The notes: a model not told the origin generated them from the letters alone. Positions 46,075 to 56,525 are shown, counted from the stretch's first letter. The stretch: 64,000 nt of DNA from Tethya wilhelma (GCA_964030475.1 CAXIPT010000002.1:2899289-2963288); one strand, 5' to 3'. Numbers and translations are program-made.

Positions 46075-46228
46075 ATCATATCCTCACTCTATAGGCATCA
46101 ATCTTCAAGATCTTTGTGTAAAGACCATATTATCGTTTGTAGAAGATGATGAAGACATTGATTTGTTGCCACTGCCAAAGAGAATAAAACTTGCCATTTC
46201 AAATTACAGTTATTGCGCCTTCAACTAA
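41803..46228 (+). CDS. Gene D: triple death-fold protein, 339 aa
   Basis: Exons 41803-41839, 43252-43551, 43874-44146, 45235-45510 and 46095-46228 total 1020 bases with phase-1 junctions throughout. Exon 1 encodes MATSTKEETKSKR. Repeat markers: [20 protein letters not shown] with SWRWLIF; STSDEEKKKEYVIVYFL with [32 protein letters not shown] with YEALEVIIRRYFKG. The tail starts [15 protein letters not shown] and ends SNYSYCAFN. Introns host a pogo-like terminus, a (TG)n block, a hAT-like element and the shared intron-4 relic. Intact frame; predicted cytoplasmic death-fold adaptor by family resemblance. Confidence 0.8.
42069..42160. mobile_element. Terminus resembling pogo/Tigger-type elements
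   Basis: TACAGTGGAACCTCTCTATA then ACGGACA is a widespread animal DNA-transposon end, followed by its partial complement TTATAGAGAAGTGTCCGGG 40 bases on. No opposite end found; solo remnant in gene D intron 1. Confidence 0.5.
42890..42992. repeat. (TG)n block in gene D intron 1
   Basis: Interrupted TG repeat followed by CTCTTCTTTGTTTCCATTTG, the same order as in gene A intron 1 (26214 onward), showing the introns are homologous. Confidence 0.9.
44147..44823. other. Gene D intron 3, left part
   Basis: No coding signal. Contains AAGGGGAAAACCAAGGG and CCCTCGGTTTTCCCCCTG near 44587 and 44627, a short inverted repeat that may be an element end. Confidence 0.4.
44824..45187. mobile_element. hAT-like MITE in gene D intron 3
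   Basis: CAGTGGCGTAGCCAGG at 44824 and CCTGGCTACGTCACTG ending at 45187 are inverted ends related to those at 11353-11689. TATGACAA precedes the left end and recurs five bases beyond the right end, so the target duplication is imperfect. Confidence 0.75.
46018..46068. repeat. (CA)n before gene D exon 5
   Basis: About 25 CA units ending 26 bases before the exon 5 start. Confidence 0.9.
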
Positions 46229-46633
46229 CTAAAACATGAATCATTCCTTTAGGTATATATACCTGAAAATGCATGTGTATGTGTGTGTACATATATACTT
46301 GAATCAGAATTAATAGACTACCGTAAGCTATTTTCTGACTACAGTGAATATCATAGCTATACATTAGTTCTATAATCTTTATATCAAGTCTTCCTTATTC
46401 CTCTGTAAACAGTTTCCAAACACTCGCACCGAACTCTATAAGAAGAACATCATGCATGATTTTCAGGCTGTGAAGAGAACTGTGAAGATTTATAGTAGCT
46501 GGTGCATAAGTGCAATAACTTTACATGTTTTAAAGTTATATAGTTATTTGACATTATTGATATTTGAGGGTGTTCATTGATTGAAATGTTAAAGGATTGC
46601 TTCCTTGATCTACTATAAACTTGCGTTATTATT

Positions 46634-46760
46634 ATACGCATGCATGCGCGCAATAGGATAAGATTGTCACGTGATATTTGTAGGGGCCCCGGTACGTATG
46701 TACGTTGACAAGAAGTCAAGGCTGAAGCCGCCAAGAGCTACTATCCTTTACACTACCTCA
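46634..46760 (+). promoter_or_regulatory. Putative promoter, gene E (type 2)
   Basis: ACGCATGCATGCGCGC, then AAGATTGTCACGTGATATTT. Same order as the gene B and D promoters with a single change in the AAGATGG word. Confidence 0.5.
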
Positions 46761-46797
46761 ATGGCTACAAATCCCCCAAAAGAGGCAAAATCAAAGC
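46761..46797 (+). pseudogene. Gene E: orphan first exon of the death-fold family
   Basis: ATG exon encoding MATNPPKEAKSKR and ending at AAGC/GTAAGC, the same length (37 bases) and phase as in genes B and D. No exon 2-5 follows: about 250 bases on there is an N (47054) and then a DNA transposon to 53.68 kb, after which unrelated genes begin. Either cut off by the insertion or lost at the contig join. Confidence 0.6.
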
Positions 46798-47054
46798 GTA
46801 AGCTAACTACTTACAATCTCCTTTGGAGTAACTGACTTTCCACTGACCGGCTAGACCGTGCCGCATCAGTACTAGCAATGCCACTAATGGGTGGGCTGGC
46901 CCTGGTTGACTGAATAATGACCTATACTCTTATGTAAATGATAGTATATAAGTGAATTTTGAAATTGAAGGTAGCGATTCCGGAAGCCATACAATTACGC
47001 GCAAAAATTGCCCGCCAAAATTTGAATTGAAATAGTGGTAGCAAACAGGTGCTN

Positions 47055-47365
47055 CACCTCATTGTACACACTAAAGTACACCTACTGATCAAATTTGAAT
47101 CACTAAACACAAACTGTGTGCCCACAATGGCCTAAAAGATACTCCAATAGAACCGAATCCACCAACTGCACTACAACTCATATCTCACCTGATGACCACA
47201 CCAAAACAGGGTTGCCTGGGCAAAATGACACACACACCTCATTGTACACACTAAAGTACACCTACTGATCAAATTTGAATCACTAAACACAAACTGTGTG
47301 CTCACAATGGCCTAAAAGATACTCCAATAGAACCAAATCCACCAACTGCACTACAACTCATATGT
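47055..47365. repeat. Two ~132-bp direct repeats at the transposon left side
   Basis: CACCTCATTGTACACACTAA begins units at 47055 and 47235 that are nearly identical through CACTACAACTCATAT. Placed just outside the transposase 3' end, like subterminal repeats. Confidence 0.8.
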
Positions 47366-47411
47366 CAATCAAATTGTGTAATCAAATCAACATAAAAATT
47401 TAATAACTAAG

Positions 47412-50400
47412 TTAGTGAAGAGGAAAATAATGTTGAGGTACAATACATTTGACACCAAATTGTCCAGGTAATGCTCGCATGTGTAAGACAGAAAAATAAA
47501 CAAGTTGACTGTGTTTGATGACTCTATGTGCAGATAATGTTCGAACAACAAAGCAATGAAAATGGGGATGCTGAGAAATTGTATCTAATTCCTGTACTTG
47601 ATAAAACACAGTGTTTCCCACTAAGTAGATATCGACCAACTTCACAAACTTTGGGTAGTCACCTTCGGCACCAAGCTGAAATATACATGGTTTCTTGTAC
47701 ATAGTGCCATCAACTTCAATCCATGTAGGTCTGAAAATGTATTGATAACATGACAACAAATTTCAAGTGAACTGGTATGGTATGGTATCTGTATATGTAC
47801 CTTAGTATAGAGGAAGCACAATCTGCAGCTGCTAGCGAAACTTCAACTGGTACAGCGGTTGAAGAAAGTAAGTCTCCTGTAAGGGATACATATACATGTA
47901 CATTTTTTAAACTGAAAATTGTAACAATGACTCAATGTTATAGCAATGTTATAGCTATTTACCTGGACCAACATCGATGTTCCCTTTCTTGTACTCAGAT
48001 GAGTTTAGCCTGTGATAACACTGTAGTTTCTCATGACGAAGAGCCAAAGTAAATGGTAGGTTAATAAAATTTCCTATGTTCTGGGTCATTTTCTTGAAGT
48101 ATGAGTGCTTAGCCTCATACCTCATTGTCCAATGTTGACGTAGGGGTCCATACCTATACAAGAATAAATGGCTGTTAGACTATGTACACAACACATATGC
48201 AGAGTTACTTACTGTAAAATTAACCGCGGCATGTGCACCAGGTAGTGAAACTTTGGTGTTATGGAGGCATGAGGATACAGCTGGCAAAACTGCTGGTGGT
48301 GATCCTGAATCATTGTGTAAACCAGTGCTGCTTCATCTTCCGTCAATTCGGGAGCCATGAGAATGTCCAGAATGTCCAGTAGATCTACGAAGTTCATCCA
48401 GTTGTCATCTCCATCTGGAACTTGCTTCCCAATCATTATTGGTAGTAGCCGCCCCAATAGCCACATCTGTGCAGCTGTATACAAAGTAAAAAAATAGGTT
48501 ACTATTCCATAAACATACATTGAAACATGACTAACCTTCTTGTTTGAGTTTGTGATCACTGCTACGAAGGGTTTTCAAAGTGATGAGGGAAGGTCGATCT
48601 CGACTCTCCATATATCCGAGCTCTAAGCAGTTGATTTGTTGATTGAGGTACTCCAAATCAAAGTACATCTCAACATCAATAAACTTCCTCAAGAGCTCCT
48701 TTGTTTCATATTCCAGAACACCTACACATACAGTTATTAGATGGATAATTGTGTAGTTCTTATGGACACATTATTTATACCTTCAAGCACATCGTGCATC
48801 ACATCAGGAATTAGAGCACCACCACAGACATCAAAGTATCGGATCTCATCTAGCACTGACAGATGATTGATTCCAAACTCTGTGGAGAGTTGATCACGTT
48901 CCTTGACTGTTGCACAACCTGCAAGCAAACTACATTTAGTTGCATGATCATCAGCAGAACGAAGTGTGAGCAGGTGTTCAGCAAAGAGCGTCTTGATTTC
49001 GTCTGGTGTTGCCAAACAGTGGCGACATCCCCTATGTGCAGTAGAGCCTTCCTTGAAGCCACCCAGACAGTTACTGGCCAGATTGTCAGCAGATACTAGA
49101 CATAAAGTACCCCACTTCTTCTGTGGAACTCCTTGGATATTAAACTCAAACCCCTGTTCCTGTGCATATACAAGTACAGTATCAACAAAACATGGACTGT
49201 TAATCATTTACTAAACTCACAAGTTTCTTTACATCCTCAATGATAGGTCTCAAGACAGCGTTCATCCCGAACTCCTTTACATCCTCACTCTTTGCTAAAG
49301 CTGCAAGTTGAATTCGTCGGGTTTTGGATCGGAACATTGGTGGAATATTCCCCAGAACAAAGTAGAATGCAGCTGTATACAGAAGTAAAAATAGACTTTG
49401 GCAAGTAATTTAAGAATATACATAACTTACCAAGCTTGTGAATAATCCGCTTAGATCCAATTGCATTACAAACCTCGAGATCGTCATAGTACAGAAATAG
49501 TTGGAGAAAATTTGAATCTATTGGGAGAAGTGGATGCTCACTGTGTGCCGAGCCATCACAATAGTCCCGAAGAACTTCATCTGATGATGTATGCCCACTT
49601 TCAATCTTATAAGAAGATTCCAAATAAAGCACCTTAAGTTTTGAACACAAAAGATTAGTATTCTGCTTACCAGATGCACAACTTCATCATCTTCCAACAA
49701 ATACTGGACCGTCTCCAAAATCGGGATGTACATCATCTCATGCCTGACATCTGCATAGGTTCTCTTCTCTCCTAATCCCTTCCACTTCTTCTCGGTTCCA
49801 AGCAAAACTGGTTGCGGTTCCTAGATAAGATACATATTGGGTAAGATGTTTTAACAACAAAATGAAACTTACAACAAATCGAAAGTTGTTTTTGTAGTAC
49901 TTGAGTTGTTTGTACTGGGTTTCCAATCCTGAAAAGGGTTTGGCATAGACACTCTCATCACTGAATAATTCAGCTAGACCATTTATCTCTGAGGGCTCAA
50001 CACCTGCCGCAGTCAGAAGAGGCTTAGCTTCATTGTAGAGGTCTTGCAGCAGATCCTGAATGAAACCAGTCACATCTTTCAAGATCTGTTCCATGGTGGA
50101 CTGCGGAAGCTTGTGAAGTTCTTGGACTTTGAGAATCCAGATGGCAGCTGTTTTTTTCCTATCAGATTGAGTGAATGAAGCTGGTTCTGGATCACTAAGT
50201 TCAGGCTCTAGATCTAACTCCATTTCAGCAGGATCCTCTTGTGAAAGCTGTGGTGGAATGTCGAGGATAATTGGCTCCTGATCAGAATGAATGCTATAAA
50301 CATGATTCCGAAAAACTTCAAAAGTTTGAAATCTTCTTGGACAACCACTTAGGCCACACGTGATGCGAAATCCAGGTTGATGAGCATGAATTTGGCGGAT

Positions 50401-50475
50401 ATGTTTGAGTAGATATTTGATACTTGTAGTCTCAGAACCACACAACTGGCAACGCTTTACTACTGAACTCTCCAT
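47412..50475 (-). CDS. TNP2-like transposase with two C2H2 fingers, 839 aa
   Basis: Ten exons: 50475-49873, 49820-49671, 49632-49431, 49372-49221, 49159-48781, 48721-48536, 48474-48213, 48153-47963, 47876-47801 and 47730-47412. They sum to 2520 bases, exactly 840 codons with stop, and every junction codon reads through, so the frame is intact. The N-terminus has two C2H2 fingers (CQLCGSETTSIKYLLKHIRQ-IH and CGLSGCPRRF...HVYSIH) followed by an acidic linker. Later come APFYFVLG-like AAFYFVLGNIPPMFRSK, a CRHCLATPDE knuckle, GALIPDVMHDVLEG (a probable acidic catalytic segment) and PKFHYLVHMPRLI-Q-YGPLRQHW, all in the order seen in TNP2-like CACTA transposases. Assignment to TNP2 is from motif memory; the fingers probably bind element ends. 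Confidence 0.78.
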
Positions 50476-50639
50476 GACACATTAGCCTGAAATAAAGAAA
50501 GAGAGGTATATTTTTCAGTAAGACAACACTTTTAAAAGTAACATACTTCTATTCTTCTGATTCATCATCTGCTTCATACCCACCAGTTAAAGTGCTTGGT
50601 GTTTTCGACAAAGAACAAGTGCTGTAGAGTAAAATACAG

Positions 50640-50793
50640 TATAGCTAGAAATTTTTGAGGAATTCACGGAGAAGCATTTGTATGATTTAATTTTCGAGGA
50701 TCAAGCAGCCTCACCAATATGTAATGCGATTTTGAAATTTTGGGGGACAAGAAAGATGGCGAAATTTATACTCCTCAAAAATTTCTAGCTATA
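50640..50793. mobile_element. 154-bp MITE between the divergent transposon genes
   Basis: Perfect 22-bp inverted ends: TATAGCTAGAAATTTTTGAG (50640 on) and CTCAAAAATTTCTAGCTATA (to 50793). No similarity to other elements here. Confidence 0.8.
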
Positions 50794-51378
50794 CAGACAT
50801 ACATACACCTAGCAATAGGTTATTAATATTACAGCATGCACAACATAATTTTGGTCACAACAATTGTAGTACATAATATTATACCTTTGTGTATCTTCAA
50901 ACAATGTGTGCTGAATATTGAAGTTGACGGAGGGTATCAAGTCCAACAAACTGGAAACAAAGAAAAGGTCATTGAGCAGCAATGTGTAACAAACTCGGTG
51001 AATTTTCCACTCCACACTGTACATGTACTTTGGTAGAGACTGAACATTAATACAGCTTCTTGTAACAACAACTGTGGTTTCTTTTTTTATCACAACCTTC
51101 AAGGTAAACTTTTGTATGCTGGTTATTTCCATGCACACTAGAACATGGCTGGGTAACTTCTCCAGCAAAAGCCAACACTTAGTAACTGTACACACACGCT
51201 TGCTTGCATCGCACACTACATTCAGTTCCATCTTTTAACTAGCTTCATCTATGATCTAGTACTGTACATGTGCTGATTAATAAACCATTGATTGATACCC
51301 ACCTGTGACTTGTTAACAGCTGACTCGCGTGGCTTTAGACGGTGCAGGTGGCGGTTGATCTGATCTGAGTAGCTGGCT
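50794..51378. other. Shared upstream region of the divergent pair
   Basis: Open frames on both strands here have no recognisable domain. Presumably holds 5' untranslated and promoter sequence for the two divergent genes. Confidence 0.45.
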
Positions 51379-51473
51379 TCAATATTTCTTAACAATTCGT
51401 ATATTTAGAATTTTGAACACCTCTACCCAATATTTCTTAACAGTTCGTATATTTAGAATTTTTCAACACCTCA
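51379..51473 (+). repeat. 45-bp tandem duplication upstream of the SAM gene
   Basis: AATATTTCTTAACAATTCGT to TTTTGAACACCTC and AATATTTCTTAACAGTTCGT to TTTTTCAACACCTC stand side by side, ending about 18 bases before the ATG. Confidence 0.85.
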
Positions 51474-51490
51474 CTAGAGCAAGTGGTGCA

Positions 51491-53309
51491 ATGGCAAGCA
51501 GTCATATCAAGACACTGTCTGTTGAAGGATTTGGTGATTTTCTTCTAGCAGAAGGCTTCAGTGCAGCCGTTACTGACAAGTTTGAAGAGAATGGAATTGA
51601 TGGAGAGACTTTTCTGATGATGACTGATGAACACTTGAAAGAAGTTGCACCTAAGATTGTAGACAGAATCAAGTTGAAAAAAATTCAGGATTCTACTGTA
51701 CCAAGAGAGTTAGAAAAGGTTTGAAATTTTTGTTTATCTATAAATGTAGCTAAATTTAAATTATGTGACATCTAACATTACTAGGAAAATGTACCTGCTG
51801 CTTCTAATAAGAGACCACTACTTCAGTCACCAAAGACATCATCCTCGAATAGTGAAGCTACATGTAGTAGCAGTCAGTGGCATCTCACCTTTAAGATACC
51901 AGATCGCTTTTCTGTCAACACTGAAGAAGGGATCAAATCTGGAGTGATGACTAAGAGTGTTCGAACAGAAATTGTTCAAGCAATAGCATTTGGTATGCTA
52001 GCATTCACCAGAGATCCCTCAAAAGAAGAGTACAACACTGTCTGTCAGAAGCTGGTTGAAAAATACCCCACATTGAGAGACAAGATTGGAAAGAAAGGAT
52101 ATGTAGGTATTTAGATGTCAAGTGTTAAATGTGATTAATATTTTTTCCCTTTTTACAGGGCTCTTGGAAAGAGAAGGTGCGGAATCGATTTAAATATCTC
52201 AGACGGCCTTCAAAAGAGAACTCAAAACAAGCTGGAATGGAACCACCAAGTAAACGGAGTCGTCACCTACCTGATGACTCTTATGATGATGAAACTTTCG
52301 AGACTGATTTGGTGGCTCTGCAATCTGAGTGCAAGAAGCGAAAGCGTGATCGGTCCATGGCTGATATACAAGATCTTACTCGTAAGACCTACTCAAAGAG
52401 ACGACAGTGGATTCAGCAGCACCAGCCACATGTGTCTGTCATTCTTGAAAAATATCCCTCTCTAGAAATTCGAAAAGTGGTAAGGACATAATTTCAAGTG
52501 TAAATGTATGTGTGTAAGTAAATGTATAATTCTTTCATTTTTATGGTGTAGTTTAGAGAAGAATTCAAGACCATCATTGGCTTAGAATCTGATGTCAGCA
52601 TCCACTCACTACTTGAAAATTGGCCTACATGGAAGCAGAGAATTGTTGCATATTCTAAGTTGGAATCCAAACATCGGCGTAAAGTGCAGCAACTCTTGGC
52701 CACCTTGGATGAAGAAACAGCACAAGAAGATAATGGTATGTGTATGTCTGTATTTTACTTCTCACAATTTCATGCCTTTGTTCAACCATCAAATAGATCT
52801 TGTTGTACTCCAATTACTCTCTGAGTTCCTGATCCCCAAAAACAAGAGTGAAAGATTGATTCACTTTGCCGAGGTAAGTGCTTTTGTATGCAAAGGCTAC
52901 ACAGGATGTATAGGGCAGTACTTCTGTACTCTATAACTTTGTATGACTCCTTGAGTTTGTACTAATTGTGTTTATTTTGGTCCAGGGTGCAGATAATCTT
53001 TCTGTATGTGCCTCATCCATTTCCATGACTCAGCCGTATTTGATGGTTTGCCGATCGACTGAAGAAACCACCTATCACATAGTTGTCGAAAAAGAACCTA
53101 CCTGTGAGCTGTCTGTTTTTAGCAGTGCTCTTTTACACCTGTTCGGAGCCTACTATGTTTATGACATTGCTTATCCCAAGCCTCTTTATGCCCTGCTGAT
53201 CACTTTGCAACACCATGTTTTGGGGCTTGATGACTCACAGCCTACCCCCAAATCAGTAGTCGAAATAGTTTCATCTTTGAAAGCTATGGACAAAACTATC
53301 AGTGACTGA
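51491..53309 (+). CDS. SAM-domain protein, 483 aa (SAMD3-like)
   Basis: Six exons (51491-51718, 51785-52102, 52159-52479, 52552-52735, 52797-52873, 52986-53309) sum to 1452 bases with consistent phases, giving an intact frame. Residues 10-68 form a complete SAM domain (VEGFGDFLLAEGFSAAVTDK...FLMMTDEHLKEV...RIKLKKI). A Ser-rich linker, a conserved-looking helical block (SVRTEIVQAIAFGMLAF, KLVEKYPTLRDKIG), a basic WKEKVRNRFKYLRR segment and KRSR/KKRKRD clusters suggesting nuclear import follow. The C-terminus is globular and unrecognised. The architecture resembles the SAMD3-like proteins abundant in fish and invertebrate genomes. Position inside a DNA transposon suggests an accessory protein. 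The exon 1 donor (AAG/GTTTGA) is weak. Confidence 0.75.
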
Positions 53310-53464
53310 TCAATGTGTAACTCATCTGTATTTTTTTAATAACACTGCACCTCTATTGGCTTTTTCTTTGTGCAAAACATCTTTTTCATTTCCTTGTAAT
53401 CTATATACAGTATACATGTATGCATTTTTGATTTGACCTATACATAACAGAATTAATTGTTTAC

Positions 53465-53682
53465 ACCCAGAACTGTTTCATGATACACCTTAAAAGTGCT
53501 TGCTTTACACCCCAAAGTGCTTCAATTTTCCCCCTTTGGGTCATTACATACACCCCAAAGTGCATCAATTTACACCCATGGGGTCATTACATACACCCCA
53601 AATTTACACCCTTAGGGAGTAATTTTTAAAGCGTATGTGTACACCCTTTGGGGTGTAAGTACACACCCTTGTTCTAACAGTG
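53465..53682. repeat. Subterminal repeats and right terminus of the transposon
   Basis: Five or so copies of TACACCCCAAAGTGCWTCAAT-like words alternate with GGGTCATTACATACACCCC. The final 40 bases contain a palindrome ACACCCTTTGGGGTGT and end CAGTG. Repeated subterminal motifs are transposase-binding sites in CACTA elements generally. Confidence 0.75.
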
Positions 53683-53685
53683 TAG

Positions 53686-53960
53686 CTCTGCCAACCTCAT
53701 ACTATACGAATGCTCTACTCTCATTCGCACAATACAGGCACCCTGCACTGCCAACGGCATACTGTACGCAGGCACGCTCTCCTCTCATTTGCACCATGCG
53801 TGCACCTAGACGGCATATTATTCACCTCTCCTCTCATTGGCATAACACTTGCACTTACCCCATATTGTAGGCACGCTCTCCTCTCATTTGCACAATACAG
53901 GCACCTCGCTCTGCCAACCCCATATTGTAAGCACGCTCTCCTCGGATTTGCATTAAAGAG
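53686..53960. repeat. Minisatellite (CTCTCCTCTCATTTGCACAA)
   Basis: Four to five units of roughly 55-65 bases carrying GCACGCTCTCCTCTCATTTG, ACAGGCACC and CTGCCAACCCCATA, with deletions between units. Starts next to the transposon terminus. Confidence 0.8.
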
Positions 53961-54014
53961 CTAGCCAAGGGAAGACCCCTATAGCTTGGTCCGAGTACAC
54001 AGCAACGTTCGGTT

Positions 54015-54342
54015 CACACCAGTCCATTGGGCCTGGTACTCAAAGCTTATCAGCCCAACAAGTGGTGCGTGATTTATGACTTAGTATTACCTCGAGTAAG
54101 AGTGCTAATGATAGAATATCGGCAGATTGATGCTCCCTATATGTACACTATGCTTAAGTCGATCTCTTGCATTGGCTACACTCTGCGTACTTAGTGTTTC
54201 AGTCGCAGCTCGCAAAATTGAGGGCCCAGCCACGCTTATTATCTTCTTAGGCATCCAGACAGACACATGCAGATTGGAGCTTCACCTGCCTGTTAAGAAG
54301 TTACAGCGGCCAGGCCAGGTCAAACTTACAGGCGCATGTTGA
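54015..54342 (+). pseudogene. Degenerate reverse-transcriptase fragment
   Basis: The first frame reads HTSPLGLVLKAYQPNKWCVI then YDL, resembling the start of an RT domain. From about 54211 another frame reads KIEGPATLIIFLGIQTDT, resembling the end of a DIRS- or Ty3-type RT. The catalytic YxDD centre is missing between them and stops intervene. Dead remnant; the type is uncertain. Confidence 0.55.
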
Positions 54343-55063
54343 CACTCTACCCGCAGAGAAGCAAAACAGACCAGTTCCCCACTCTATCTCCGCTGTAGGT
54401 AGCCCCCCTTTCTCACACCAGAGTTTAGTTATCCAATTACGTCAATCCCTCCACCAGGTGAGCATACACACAGTATACTTTTGTAATTCTTTGACTTAGA
54501 TAGAAGCTGTGACATATTCTGTTAAATACATTATTCACATACGTTATTTGGTTTTCATTTTATCCCAATTAAGTTGCTCACCCCGGTATCGAGCTCAATT
54601 AAGACACTACTAGATCATACAGTACAATTATATTGAATTTGTTTGGAGGAGTGTGGTGCATTGTATGCACCATTGGGCTGTCCGGGGGACACACTCCTCC
54701 ACCTGGTATCAATAATGGATAAGGCATGGGGACATTAATGTGCAATATTTGAGTGTATGTATTGGCAATGGCTGGCTGTATATTCTGGCGCAAGGCATTT
54801 GCATTTATGGCTGCTCACTAGTATTGCTGTGCATTTGTACATGTCTGGCATTTGCGAGGAAGTGGCCCCTGTGGTATTACCAAACCCTTATTCCTCTTAG
54901 CATAAAGAGGAAGACCTAGCTAGCTGCCTTGAACCCCCTTTGGTTGTTAATTAACATTTATAGTTTGTGTGGTGATCCTTACTGAATTACATGAGAATTT
55001 AGTTAGTGATCATGACTATCGCCCAATTGATACTTTTGGATCAGTGTACTGTTAAACATGCAG
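54343..55063. other. Spacer between RT relic and GPCR exons
   Basis: No exon with GPCR features was found, although the gene must have 5' exons. Low-complexity content is small. Confidence 0.45.
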
Positions 55064-56481
55064 GTTGATCTATTGCATAGTGGAGCTCCTATCCCCAAGT
55101 TTGAGGTAAGCTCTTTCTTCATGGAGAATGAAGAATCTGCTCTGACATATGATGAAGGCTTCCATAACATTAGTGAAGGAACATGTAAGAGGAGTGTAAT
55201 CTCAGTTTGACATTAATTCCATTTGTACCTTTAATATCTTCCAGATTTAAACGTAGTGAATACAAATTTAAGTGATCCCAGTCCAGTGAGCATAAATGTT
55301 CAGAATAATTCAATCACTCTTCCATTTCAAATTATCAATGCAACACAATCAGGTATGCATGTTGTGTAGATTTGATGCTAAATGTGTGCTAATTGTACAT
55401 TGTCTATTATTTATTGTGAACATTTTATCCAAACAGTGAGACTAACATCATTTTTCTTCAATTTTGAAAACCTTTCTCAATCTTTTCCAGCTACACTTGA
55501 AGGGTAAGTCACATTGCAATGCAGCATGCATGTATACAGCTTCAACTTTCTGGCTTGTAAATCATCAAATTAAAGCCACGCTAAACTGTTGTACTTTTTG
55601 TATACAGGTTTAATGATACCATAGTTGGATCGGCAATAATTTCAGCAAGACTAGTTTGCAACGACAGTTCATACTGTGACACAAACTCACACAAGCTTAA
55701 AGATAATGACTTGATTAGAATAAAATTAAAGCATAAGGTAATTTACCTCATTGAGTCAAAGGTAAAGTATTGAAGTTAGCCATACTTTTTTTCTACAGGA
55801 ACTTCAAAATCAAGATGCAATTTGTGCATTTTGGGAGTTTATTGAGTAAGTTAATTGTTTCAACACACCTGAGTAGATTGAGTAAACAATCTTGGTGTGT
55901 TTAGACTTCCCAACAACTCTGTGTCTGGAGAGTGGAGCACCACTGGCTGTGAGTTGAACCGTGAGAGCTCCTCTTCAACAATGGCCATGTGTGAATGCAA
56001 TCATCTCACTAACTTTGCAATCCTTCTCAGTCCCACTGGAGTGAGTGATGTGAAACCTCGTAGACCATGTGTTTGTAATTTTGACAATCTTTACCAGTAC
56101 GTATGTATGTTTCACTGGTATATAGATCATCAATGTTGCCTAGACCAGAATATAGTGACTACACATAAAAATTTCAATTTCTTTTTTTTTTTTTCCTGCT
56201 TAGTTTGATCCAGATAATGCATTTCGGCTACAGATAATTAGCTATATTGGTATATCATTTTCATTTGTTACTCTTACATTGACTGCACTGGTGTTCATCT
56301 GTTTTAAGTAAGTGCTACATAGAACCTTCTCACATGTTGAAGCTCACAAGTAAAATACTCAAATTTAATATTATACAGATCTCTCTGGAGTATGCGAAAC
56401 TTCATTCACATTAATTTGTGCTTGAGTCTGATAGCCTCTCATCTTGTGTTTATGATTGGCATTGACAAAACAGCCAATAAG
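55064..56481 (+). CDS. Adhesion GPCR, partial (GAIN/GPS to TM2)
   Basis: Eight exons in consistent phase: 55064-55184, 55245-55352, 55437-55503, 55608-55737, 55799-55845, 55905-56040, 56204-56307 and 56379-56481. The first five encode a beta-rich GAIN-like stretch (LNVVNTNLSDPSPVSINVQN, then FNDTIVGSAIISARLVC). Exon 6 carries the GPS motif: W in SGEWSTTGCELNRES, then MCECNHLTNFAILLSPTG with cleavage expected at HLT. Exon 7 is TM1 (IISYIGISFSFVTLTLTALV) and exon 8 is TM2 (MRNFIHINLCLSLIASHLVF). TM3-7 are not found; the sequence then enters mobile elements and two Ns (56857, 57168). Upstream exons are also missing. Surface receptor; ligand unknown. Confidence 0.88.
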
Positions 56482-56525
56482 GTATACACATTATTGGTCA
56501 CTGTGATACCATGTTTGTACTAGCT

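Larger units (their letters stand above)
47055..53682. mobile_element. CACTA/EnSpm-like DNA transposon with two divergent genes
   Basis: The right end reads TTCTAACAGTG (to 53682); on the other strand this is CACTGTTAGAACAAGGGTGT, a CACTG-type terminus. It is preceded by subterminal repeats. Within lie a TNP2-like transposase (minus) and a SAM-domain gene (plus) back to back. The matching left CACTG end was not found; the N at 47054 falls where it should be. Membership of the SAM gene is inferred from its position between the transposase and the right terminus. Confidence 0.68.
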
